Origin: Eledone cirrhosa
Lineage: Eukaryota; Mollusca; Cephalopoda; Octopoda; Eledonidae
DNA: 64,000 nt
Reading direction: 5' to 3'
Assembly: GCA_964016885.1 (NCBI GenBank)
Contig: OZ024743.1
Location: 16,490,972 to 16,554,971 of the forward strand
Below are positions 1 through 10,293 of the stretch, piece after piece. Below the pieces are notes generated by a model. That model did not search any database. It saw only the letters and a list, made by a program, of their open reading frames with translations, and had not been told where the DNA came from. The translations under genes were made by a program, and so were the position numbers. Numbering within the stretch: the stretch's first letter is position 1; every line of letters begins with the position of its first letter.

Positions 1-621
1 TTTCATTTTCATCCATTCGATCATAATTTCATCCTTCAAGTTGGCAAGTTCATTCTCATTCATTTCTTTATCATTTACGATCTCATTATTTTCATTTTGA
101 GTTTCATCTTGAGCATGCACTCCCTCCACTTTTTCGATCCTTTCTTTAATTTGTTCTGTGGTCAGTGATTCCGCCCCAACCCTGGGAATCGAAGTGTTAC
201 AATTTACCTCGTTTTCACTGACACGTGTTTCATTTTCCCTTCGCTGACTTTGTGCTAATAGCTTGATCTGATCAATTTCTATATCAGTTAGTAACTTTTT
301 TTTTACAATATGTGTTCGTATATTGGCTAATTTGTTACTGTCAATATAGCCTCTGGTTTTGGGATGTTTCTTTTTCCAGTTGATATATGTTTGTTCTGTA
401 TTCGATGTATTTGATGGGTAGTACATGGCAGTGTAGAAAGCCTCAAGGACTTCTTTATTATCTTCCCTTGACCATTTTTCTCTTTTTTTCTTTGGATTTC
501 TTGGTGGTGAGCCTGGAGGGCCAACAGTAGGAGTATTCCGGTTATGGGAGGTCTCCAGCTCCGAAGTGACGGAAAGGTTTGAAACATTAGCTGATTTTTT
601 GACCCCAGTCTGGTTCCTCTC
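1..621 (-). CDS. Partial retroelement-like ORF running off the left edge (Myb/SANT-like N-terminal region suspected)
   Basis: Reading the minus strand, one frame stays open from two in-frame stops (near 640 and 623) to the window edge, about 207 codons. After a Pro/Lys-rich stretch it reads EKWSREDNKEVLEAFYTAMY, then a basic helical segment with TYINWKKKHP and RGYIDSNKLANIR, then a Glu/Asn-rich acidic tail. The spaced Trp and acidic/basic helices resemble the Myb-like region that I recall in front of the reverse transcriptase of some molluscan and trematode non-LTR elements; that is recall, not a search. No ATG lies before the conserved part, so either an upstream exon or 5' truncation is needed. 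The RT, if present, lies outside the window. Confidence 0.4.
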
Positions 622-1812
622 TTAGGGACGCGGCCCTTTTTAACCCGGATGACGGCCGATCCGGTATGAGATTTTATCATTTGGCATTTACTGTAATTGG
701 TCGCGTTTTATCCTTATCCGCAAAGGGGTAATCATTTCGTGTTACCACTTCTAGGACGATTGTCAACCAAGACTAGAGGGTCGTCCTCCCCTAGAGACAC
801 GGCTATTCCCCGCCGGCTGCCATCCCGGTATTTCTTGGTCACGGGGTTTTCTTTTTTGTTGTTTTTTTTAAATTGTTATTATCATGAGTAGTTCCTTAAT
901 GTGAGCATTGTATGGCTTAATAATGAAATTATTAATAATATAATATACTTTTTGCTGAAGTTGCCTGTTATTGTTGTTGGCTATGTCAGTGGTGGTGCTG
1001 GGGCTTTTTCTATTGTTGGTGGGGAAGGGGGAACCAGCAGTGCCATAGCGTTGACATTTGGCCGGTGGCGGGGTCACTAAGTCAATCTATTTATATATTT
1101 TGCTAGCCTCTCCCTTGTCTAGTGATATCGCCATTTTCCCCTCTCTTAAGTTAACAGATGTTAATGGGGGAATAGTGGTGGTAGCAATGAAGGAATGGTG
1201 GCGGCGGTGATGGGATAGTGGTAGCAATGATGGAAGGAGTGGTGGCGGCGGTGACTATAGTAATGGCGTTGTCGTTACTGAGTTTTGTTGAATAGATTGT
1301 AGTTAGTTTGATCTGTGTATCTATACGGTTTGTCGCGTATGTTTAATATATGTGTTGACATATTTTCTTAATATTGGAATTAAACATTTTGTGAAAACTT
1401 GAGACAATAATAATAGTAATTATTATTATTATGCTGGGATTGGTGGTGGTGGTGGTGAAATTGCTGTTATCTGGCTGTTGTATTTAATGTACACAGAAGG
1501 GTGATGGGATAGGTGGTGTATTTCGTTTGTGGTGTTGGTGAAATTGCTGTTATTTGGCTGTTCTATATAGTGTAGACAGAGGGGTTTTTTTCTTCCATTT
1601 ATAACCATTTTCTTTTTTTAATATTTATAATACAAAATTGAATATTTGAGCGATATAACAGGATATTATGGATCCGAATTTCCTGAGAGCTGGGTCTGGT
1701 GCTTTATGTACCATTTATACTAAGAATTGTTATTTCACAATTGATTTAAATATGTTAAAAATCAAAAACTTACGGGAGCGATTTCATGACCTTCTATCCA
1801 CCACGTGCGTTT
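622..1812. other. No gene seen; GGT-rich degenerate repeats
   Basis: No coding pattern is visible. Positions 1141-1260 hold an imperfect duplication of a GGTGG/GGCGGCGGTGA-rich unit. Positions 1456-1500 and 1543-1585 share the phrase GAAATTGCTGTTAT plus GGCTGTT, an imperfect ~90-bp tandem duplication. The GC-richer piece at 700-850 could be a 5' UTR of the element at the left edge, but nothing shows it. Confidence 0.5.
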
Positions 1813-1866
1813 TCTTCTTCTTCTCCTTCTTCTTCTTCTTCTTCTTCTTCTTCTTTTCTTCTTCTT

Positions 1867-1897
<31 letters not shown>

Positions 1898-1914
1898 TTA
1901 TTATTATTATTATT
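1813..1914 (+). repeat. (TTC)n-(TTA)n compound microsatellite at the 5' border of LINE A
   Basis: About 80 bp of TTC units pass directly into TTA units, and the first base of LINE A follows. This tract is the upstream flank of the plus-strand LINE chain. Confidence 0.95.
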
Positions 1915-2052
1915 GAATGCTATGGTTGACGGAGGCTCGGTTCTGTAAGGTATTGTAAATTTTGAACGCTATAACAATTGTAAATTGTTTAAAACTTTAA
2001 CGAACTTGTAGACAAAAACACCCTCCTCCTCGTGAGAGGCATCTTTCTGCCC

Positions 2053-2080
2053 GTTATTTGGCCCTTCGGGGTTAAATAAC
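2053..2080 (+). promoter_or_regulatory. 5'-UTR stem-loop with C(UUCG)G tetraloop, LINE A
   Basis: GTTATTTGGCCC and GGGTTAAATAAC pair over 12 positions (two G-U) around TTCG. It lies about 50 nt before the ORF1 ATG and has the same bases as in copies B and C. Confidence 0.6.
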
Positions 2081-2130
2081 TGCTTATTGGGGTTTTGTGC
2101 CCAATATTTATTTTAAACAAAAAAAACAAC

Positions 2131-4247
2131 ATGGCTACGAAAAAGAATTTTCATAGGTCACTCCCACTTATCCGTCTTCTTCTTCCTCAATCATCACTAC
2201 AGCAGAGAGAAGATTGTCTCTCTCCCTCCCTTCTTTAAATGTGTCTCTCTCCCTCCCTTCTCTTTCGCAAGCGACGACAGAAAAGAAAAGTCTCGTGCAA
2301 AGCGTGCAAGATTTCTCCACGACGACGACGACAACGACGAAACAGGTGTGCGGGATACACGAAAACCTATTTCATTCGTCGGACGTCAGGAATAATAGCA
2401 GTAGCAGCCGTAATAACAACAGCAACAGTGACAATGAAAACAACAGTAGCAGCCGCAACAGCATCACCAGCAGCATAAACAACAACAGCATTAGCAGCAG
2501 CAACACCAACAACAACCACAGCAACAGCGGCGGAGGCAGTAGTCGTAGTACCTGCAGCGACAAAAAAAGTAACAGCAGCTCTGACGACAACAACAACAAC
2601 AGCAGCAAAGAAAAACCAATCTCGTTTGCAAGTATCGCGAAGAACCTGGAAACAATCCTCATAACAAATGAGGAATTAGAGGAAGCGAAGAAGATGGTGA
2701 CAAAGACTGGACACCGAGCAATCTGCAAGGCAGGGGGAAAATTTTTCGAAACCCAACAGCACTGTACGGTCACGTACCGTACAGTAAGTACAAAATCCCA
2801 TAGTGTTGAAAGAGCCACAGAGGCTGAAATACAAAAAGCCTTGGGGTTTGTGTGGCAGCGGAAAACGCACATCACCCGAGGCAAAAAATATGCCACCGTA
2901 GACGTACTTTTTGCCACACCCCAGGAGGCAAAGGCTCAATCCATAGTGACCCTAAGGAGCGAGGAAATGGTGTTGGTGCCCTCCTACTGCGGGCAAAAAA
3001 TTGTGAGGGTCAAACTGACCCACGTCCCCCCCTCCCCCCCCCCCCCCGGGATGGCCCCTTCTTGGCTGGCCGCGTCCGTCCTCGTCGGAATCGAGGACAA
3101 AACAACTGTACTGCAAGTACAGAAAAAAGTAAGAGAAGATTGGGTCGGCACCTCCATTGAGATGTTAATCCAAACCAACCAGGAGTGCATCGAAGCTATC
3201 CCGGATGTGATAGACTTCGATAACGGCACTCAACTGCCCATAAGTGTTGAGGGCAAACGCCCGAATTTCTTTCGCTGTGGATCGAAGACTCACCTCAGGG
3301 CCTTCTGCAACGAGAAGACCCTGAGAAAGGAGAAAACCCCCCTCCTTCCGAAACCGGTTCCACGGCTACCAGCAACAGGACAAGCGGCAACCAGGAACGA
3401 TAGGTCCGTGGCACCCATACCTACGCCACGGAAATCAAAAACAGCAGCAGCAGTAGAAATATTAACAACAACAACAGTAATACCAACTGCAGCTGCAACA
3501 GAGACTCCAGTGCAAACATCACCAACAACAACAAGTGAAAGAGTGGAGCAGGTAACCCTCCCCGACCTCACATAATCAGACATGGAGTGTGAGGTGGGAG
3601 AGGGATGGCAAAAGGTCGTAAGAAGGCACAAACGCAGAAGCAGCGCATCGTCGCCTTTGAAAAGGGAGGAAAAGAAATGAGAAAAGGGTAAAGTCTACTG
3701 CAAAGAGACTCACAGCAGCAATACCACTAACACCATCACCACCCACACTAGAACCACCATCACCACCGGCGACAACCCCACCGCCAACAACACCTTCAAC
3801 ACCACTACCACAAGCACCAACATCGCGAACACAACAACAAAACACACACACCCAGCAACAACGACAAAAATTAGCAGAACCACACCCCACCTCCAGAAAA
3901 ACAAATGCACGGCAATAAATACACACAACAAGAAACTAATGACTTACATAATTGAACACACAGACATTTCACAACACGACTACATAATATCAGCACCGAT
4001 CAAAACGCCAACTAACATAAGACTGCTAAAAATAGCACAGAAAAAATACACAGACATTAAAACGAAATTCCCCAACGCGGTTGGTGATTTCAGGGACCTA
4101 GGAGGAACTATCAATCGAAGAGTATATTCGGACATACTCATAGAAGAGCCGACGACCAGCCGAAGGGACGATTCAACGGTCCCTTCACCAGACGATCAAG
4201 TGAAAAGGGATGTAAAAACCATCCCTCCTCTACGAAAAGTACGGTAA
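2131..4247 (+). pseudogene. LINE A ORF1, broken zinc-knuckle RNA-binding protein
   Basis: ORF1 starts at ATGGCTACG (2131) as in the other A-type copies. A one-base loss near 2171 shifts the frame; the main readable part is 2214-3575. It shows the Asn/Ser-rich segment, the conserved core (ITRGKKYATVDVLFATPQEA, VPSYCGQKIVRVKLTHV) and the knuckle region. The first knuckle cysteine is lost: the motif reads F-F-R-C instead of C-x2-C. A C-rich expansion at about 3028-3048 adds codons in frame next to THVPP. A stop at 3573-3575 replaces the Glu codon seen in B, and an extra A near 3672 shifts the frame again. The tail resumes at 3939-4247 and stops inside GGTAAGT. It cannot make an intact protein. 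Confidence 0.88.
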
Positions 4248-4282
4248 GTGGACTTTCCTATCTTTTCCACTCTATTTTAAAC

Positions 4283-7200
4283 ATGAACTCACTCAGAATA
4301 GGCAGCATAAATGCTGCTCAACGACCTCAGGTCACTAAACATAGATGTAGTGGCCATCAGCGAGACCAGAATCTCCGAAGGACGGGCCTTCGCACCGATC
4401 TTCGGCGGCTACGATGTGTACGCATCTCCCAGCCGTCCTGTATCGGGGGGAGGAGTTGCTGTGCTTTTTCGGAGAGGTTTGGATCTCGCCATACGGGCCA
4501 TCTTCCTGGACCCAGAGGGTAAGCTGGTGGTGCTGGACGTGACCAGCGGAGACGGGCAAGCTTTCAGACTAGTGGCCGTCTATGCTCCAACAGGAGCAGG
4601 GCGGCCTGATTTCTTCCGGCGTCTGGAGACCTTTCTTGGAACGTCCCGCTCTTTAGTGTTAGTGGGCGACTGGAACGGGATCTTAAATGCACGCTGGGAC
4701 TGTGTGGGATTAGCGGATAGGGGTGGAGGGTGCAAGAACCTCACCAACCTACTCAGGTGTTTTGAACTGTCTCACAGGTACCGATTGGATTTCCCGAATG
4801 TGCCAATGTGGACTTGGACAAATCGCATAGGGTCATCCAGATCATATCTAGAAAGAGTATTTTGTAGGGAAATAGATAGGTCTAGCATAGGCTGTCCACA
4901 ATTCAAGATAGTCAGCTACACGGACCACAAATTCGTGATCTGTGTGCTTGACTTAGATAGGCTTCATAGACGAGGACCCGGCTACTGGAAGCTAAATGCG
5001 TCCTTACCAGCGCGCAAGGCCTACAGAGACTGGATTAGCGAACTAGTTAAGCGGGCGTTGACGGGGCCCATCGTCAACAACAAGTGGCGGTTTGCTCTGA
5101 AAAGAGCGATTAGAATAGAATCCATTAGGTTTAGTAAGGCTTTAGCAAATAGAGAAAAATAGGGCAGAGGGAGAACTAGTTAGAAAATTAGACGAGGCGC
5201 TTAGCAAAGGCATTGCGACCGACGTGCTTGCGGCGAAATTGGCCCTTGACCAATTCTTCAATGCAAAGCACGAAGGCTGCGTTGTCAGAGCAAGGGTGCG
5301 TGCTCTCAGACACGAGGTGACGAAAGCCGTTCAATGGGCCCGAGTGGCGGAGGCGCGTCGTGGCAACACAGCCACGATCCGGTCTTTAGTGGACCACGAC
5401 GGGCGCATGCTACTCGATCCCGGGCAAATGTGTGAAGCTTTTCAGCGACACTTCGCTCAGCTGTTCGGGGGCAGCGCTGGGCTGGGTCGAGGGATGGATT
5501 TTAGTGTCTACCTCGACGGACTGCCGCGGCTCTCGGCCACTGAGGCGAAGTTTTGCGAAAAGCCGATAACAGCCGCTGAAGTAAGGGAGGCAATGACTGG
5601 CTGCACAAGGGGTAAATCGCCTGGTTTGGATGGTCTGCCCTATGAACTTTACGTACAGATGCCAGACTTGTTCGGAGGCCTCTTGGCGGACGTCTACTGC
5701 AGTTGACAACAGAACGGGAGAATTCCCAGTTCTGTGAGCCGAGGAGCGGTGGCACTGCTGAGAAAGAATCCGAACAAGGGGGATAACGCAGATAATTTCC
5801 GGCCCATAACTCTGCTAAACACAGAGTTCAAGATTTTGGCCATGGTGCTAGCAAAGAGGTTGGCGCTTGTCGTTGGTGGTCTGGTGAGAGGGGCGCAGAC
5901 ATGTGCCATTCCCGACTGATCCATACACGACAACCTCCACCTCATGCGATACATCGTAGATAGGGTAGCTAGGGAACCTGGCACGGGTGGGTCCTTGATC
6001 AATTAAGATCAGTCGAAAGTGTTCGATAGGGTCGACCATCGTTACATAGCGGCAGTCCTGAGGGCGGCTGGCTTTGGGCCCGTCTTCAGAGGCTGGATCG
6101 CTGCCATGCACAGCGACATCTGCTCTGTGGTGAGAGTGAACGGTCACCTGTCGGAACCGTTCAACATCATGCGCTCGGTCCGCCAAGGATGCCCCCTCTC
6201 GTCCCTCTTGTACGTATTGACTCTCGAACAATTACTGCACATACTGGAGACGTTGAGGGGCGTCCCGCGCGAACTAGGATGCGGAAGATCCGTGTCAGCA
6301 TATGCGGACGATGACACCGTAGTGGTGTCGAACGCCAAACACATCGAGGCGATCGGCACTACACTAAGAGAATACGAAGCGGTGACAGGAGCAATGATCA
6401 ACCAGGAAAAGTCAGTGGGCCTGCTGCTCGGCAACTGGAGAGGCAGGTCCATGCCGTCCAACAGCGTCGTCGGACGCTGGACGAGCGGACCGGTTAAATT
6501 GCTAGGGGTCTGGTTCGGTCCGGACCTCCAGACGGACAAGAACTGGGACGAGGTGACGAGCAGGGTGGCTTCTCTCACCCAGAAATGGGCGTAGAGGAAG
6601 CTATCCCTGAAAGGTCGAGCGGAGGTGGCTAACGCGTACATCGCGTCTGTCATCTCCTACCGCCTGACCGTCGTACCTTGTCGTAAGCCTCGCCTGACTG
6701 CGCTGGAGAGTTTGCTCTTTCGCTTTTTGTGGAAGGGACGCGCTCCGATGGTCAGGCGGTCCATCTGTTGTCAACACCCGCTACATGGAGGGCTGGGCAT
6801 GCCGTGGCTGATGATGCGCAGGCACGCGCTCAGGCTACGACATCTCCACCTCTTCCTCGACGGTGATCACCGTTTGGTGGTCGCCGTTTGCTAGACACGT
6901 ATTTCCCCAGCTAGTTTCCTTGACGGAGCTGCAGTCCTGGGTCAAGCGAGGACCGAGAGGGAGCGCCTGGAGACTGGAATGTCTTCAGGCGCTCACAGCC
7001 CTCGACCAATCGGGCAATGTGATCGGTGGAAACTCCACCTTGGCGTTCTATAGAGGATTAGTGGAGGGGAAGAGCGACGACGTACTTGGGGAAACTCTAG
7101 GCGTCGACGAAATTCAACTAGCCATTCTCTTAGGAAGAACTTTCGGGCCAGGGCCTATGGACAATTTCCAGAAATCTCTGGCCTGGCAGTGCTACCGAGG

Positions 7201-7671
7201 AGCCTTGCCAGTTCGGGATAAACTCTACAGGCATGGAGGTGCCGTCAGCCGGGCATGTCCGAGATGCGCGCAGGGCGACGAAACCGTCCTGCGCGCACTC
7301 GTCCAGTGTCCGAAAATTGCTGACTTGTGGGTTTATGTCGAACACCTGCTGTCGCGTTTAGGACGGTTCCGGCTATCATCTGAGTCCATCGTGAGGATTG
7401 CTCCGCCCTCCTCCTTTAGCCGGGAAGGGCAGGCAGTTTTTAACTGTCTGGTGGCCATGGCGAAAAGATAGTATGGTGGACACGTTTGAAAGGGCTGAAG
7501 ACGAACACTTACCTCTTCGGTGATGCTCTGATTGACTTTTTCAAATTTCATTTGAAAAGGAAAATCAGAGTAGAGAGGGAAGTGCTCTCTTCCCAGCATT
7601 TTGTTGAAAGATTGGTGAGAGAAGCAAGAATGGCCCGAGTGAATGGGCCTACTCTGAGTATATATCTGTAA
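4283..7671 (+). pseudogene. LINE A ORF2, EEP endonuclease-reverse transcriptase, multiply broken
   Basis: This matches the intact ORF2 of copy C along its full length. Compared with C it has a ~35-nt deletion just after the start (about 4315), frameshifts near 5152, 6870 and 7465, and stops at 5704 (Trp to TGA), 5917, 6003 and 6592. The endonuclease signature GDWNGIL and TDHKF, the RT motif RQGCPLS and the C-terminal CPRCAQGDE Cys-His motif are still readable, and the RT active-site segment reads YADDDTV. The number of lesions shows a long-dead copy. Confidence 0.92.
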
Positions 7672-8083
7672 ATTAAAGGTGGACAACTGGGAGAGGGCAC
7701 TTGCCTTGGTGGTCAGGGTCATTGTGGCTTTTTAATGGGCTTTCTCCACAAATCTCCCTCCGAAGTCTCAACCCTATTGGGGAATTTTTCATTGTTATTT
7801 TTTGTTACATCCTCTGTTTTTGTTTTTTACACGCAGAAATGCCCATTTGTACCGTCCTGTATTGTCCTGCACTGTCCTTAATGTCTACTTTATGTAAACC
7901 CTTGTGGTTAATAAAGAAATCATTATTATTATTATTATTATTATTGAATGCCATGGTTGACGGAGGCTCGGCTCTGTAAGGTATAGTAATTTTTAACCGT
8001 TAAAACAATTGTAAATTGTTTAAAACTTGAACGAAATTGTTGATAAAGACACCCTCCTCCTCGTGAGAGGGGTCTTTCTGTCC

Positions 8084-8111
8084 GTTATTTGGCCCTTCGG
8101 GGTTAAATAAC
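8084..8111 (+). promoter_or_regulatory. 5'-UTR stem-loop with UUCG loop, LINE B
   Basis: Same 28 bases as in copies A and C: a 12-bp stem closed by C(UUCG)G. A second small hairpin follows about 10 nt downstream (TTGGG...CCCAA), before the ORF1 ATG at 8162. Confidence 0.6.
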
Positions 8112-8161
8112 CAGTTATTGGGGTTTTGTACCCAAAATTTCATTTTAAACAAAAAAACAAC

Positions 8162-10258
8162 ATGGCTACGAAAAAGAAATTTCATACGTCACTCCCACTC
8201 ATTCCGTCTTCTTCTTCCTCAATCATCACTACAGCAGAGAGAAGATTGTCTCTCTCCCTCCCTTCTTTAAATGTGTCTCTCTCCCTCCCTTCTCTTTCGC
8301 AAGTGACGAAAGAAAAGAAAAGTCTCGTGCAAAGCGTGCAATGTTTCTCCACGACGACGGCGACAGCGACGAAACAGGTGTGCGGGAAATACGAAAACCC
8401 AGTTCATTCGTCTGACGTCAGGAATAATAGCAGTAGCAGCCGTAATAACAACAGCAACAGTGACAATGAAAACAACAGTAGCAGCCGCAACAGCATCACC
8501 AGCAGCATAAACAACAATAGCATTAGCAGCAGCAACACCAACAACAACCACAGCAACAGCGGCGGAGGCAGTAGTCGTAGTACCTGCAGCAACAACAAAA
8601 GTACCAGCAGCTCTGACAACAACAACAACAGCAGAGAAAAACCAATCTCATTTGCAGGTATTGCGAAAAACTTGGAAACAATCCTCATAACAAATGAGGA
8701 ATTAGAGGAAGCGAAGAAGATGGTGACAAAGAACGGACACCGAGCAATCTGCAAGGCAGCGAAAAATTGTTTCGAAACCCAAGAGCACTGTACGGTCACG
8801 TACCGTACAGTAAGTACAAAATCCCGTAGGGTGGAAAGAGCCACAGAGGCCCAAATACAAAAAGCCTTGGGGTCTGTGTGGCAGCGGAAAACGCACATCA
8901 CCCGAGGCAAAAAATATGCCACCGTAGACGTACTTTTTGCCACACCCCAGGAGGCAAAGGCCCAATCAGTAGTGACCCTAAGGAGCGAGGAAATGGTGTT
9001 GGTGCCCTCCTACTGTGGGCAAAAAATTGTGAGGGTCAAACTGACCCACGTCCCCCCCGGAATGACCCCTTCTTGGCTGGCCGCGTCTGTCCTCGTCGGA
9101 ATCGAGGACAAAACAACTGTACTGCAAGTACAGAAAAAAGTAAGAGAAGATTGGGTCGGCTCCTCCATTGAGATGCTAATCCAAACCAACCAGGAGTGCA
9201 TCGAAGCTATCCCGGATGTGATAGACTTCGATAACGGCACTCAACTGCCCATAAGTGTTGAGGGCAAACGCCCGAAATGCTTTCACTGTGGATCGAAGAC
9301 TCACCTCAGGGCCTTCTGCAACTAGAAGACCCTGAGAAAGGAGAAAACCCCCCTCCTTCCGAATCCGGCTCCACGGCTACCAGCAACAGGACAAGCGGCA
9401 ACCAGGAACGATAGGCCCGTGGCACCCATACCCACTCCACGGAAATCAAAAACAGCAGCAGCAGTGGAAATACTAACAACAACAACAGCAATACCAAATG
9501 CAGCTGCAACAGAGACTCCAGTGCAAACATCACCAACAACAACAAGTGAAAGAGTGGAGTTGGTACCCCTCCCCGACCTCACAGAATCAGACATGGAGTG
9601 TGAGGTGGGAGAGAGACGGCAAAAGGTCGTAGGAAGGCACAAACGCAGAAGCAGCGCATCGTCGCCTTTGAAAAGGGAGGAAAGAAATGAGAAAAGGGTA
9701 AAGTCTACTGCAAAGAGACCCACAGCAGCAACAACACCAACACCATCACCACCCACACTAGCGCCACCATCACCACCGGCGACAACCCCACCGCCAACAA
9801 CACCTTCAACACCACCACCACAAGCACCAACATCGCAAACACAACAACAAAACACACACACCCAGCAACAACGACAAGAAAATAGCAGAACCACACCCCA
9901 CCCCCAGAAAAACAAATGCACGGCAATAAATACACACAACAAGAAACTAATGACTTACATAATTGAACACACAGACATTTCACAACAGGACTACATAATA
10001 CCAGCACCAATCAAAAAGCCAACTAACATAAGACTGCTAAAAATAGCACAGAAACAATACACAAATATTAAAACGAAATTCCCCAACGCAGTTGGTGATT
10101 TCAGGGACCTAGGAGGAACCATCAATCGAAGAGTATACTCAGACATTCTCTTAGAAGAGCCGACGACCAGCCGAAGGGACGATTCAACGGTCCCTTCACC
10201 AGACGATCAAGTGAAAAGGGATGTAAAAACCATCCCTCCTCTACGAAAAGTACGGTAA
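8162..10258 (+). pseudogene. LINE B ORF1, zinc-knuckle protein with one premature stop
   Basis: The ORF is 698 codons long and open except for TAG at 9323-9325, just after the knuckle, where C has GAG. It gives the best view of the full-length A-type ORF1. In order: Ser/Leu-rich N-terminus, Asn/Ser-rich low-complexity segment (about residues 85-160), conserved core (about 165-365), knuckle C-x2-C-x4-H-x4-C, a Thr/Pro/Gln-rich linker, and a C-terminal block (DYIIPAPIKKPTNIRLLKIA, VGDFRDLGGTINRRVYSDIL). The start is chosen at ATGGCTACG, conserved in A-D, although the frame is open 12 codons upstream. The stop TAA is inside GGTAAGT, 35 nt before ORF2. The role is inferred to be RNA binding in the retrotransposition particle. 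Confidence 0.9.
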
Positions 10259-10293
10259 GTGGTCTTTCCCATCTTTTCCACTCTATTTTAAAC

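Larger units (their letters stand above)
1915..7945 (+). mobile_element. LINE copy A, full length but decayed (A-type 5' end)
   Basis: The copy starts directly after (TTA)n with GAATGCTATGGTTGACGG, the same first bases as copies B, C and D, so its 5' end is complete. It contains a 5' UTR, ORF1, a 35-nt gap, ORF2, and a 3' UTR ending in an AATAAA-containing segment and (ATT)n. Both ORFs carry many stops and frameshifts, making it the oldest-looking member of the plus-strand chain after E. It abuts copy B through a shared (ATT)n tract. Confidence 0.93.
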
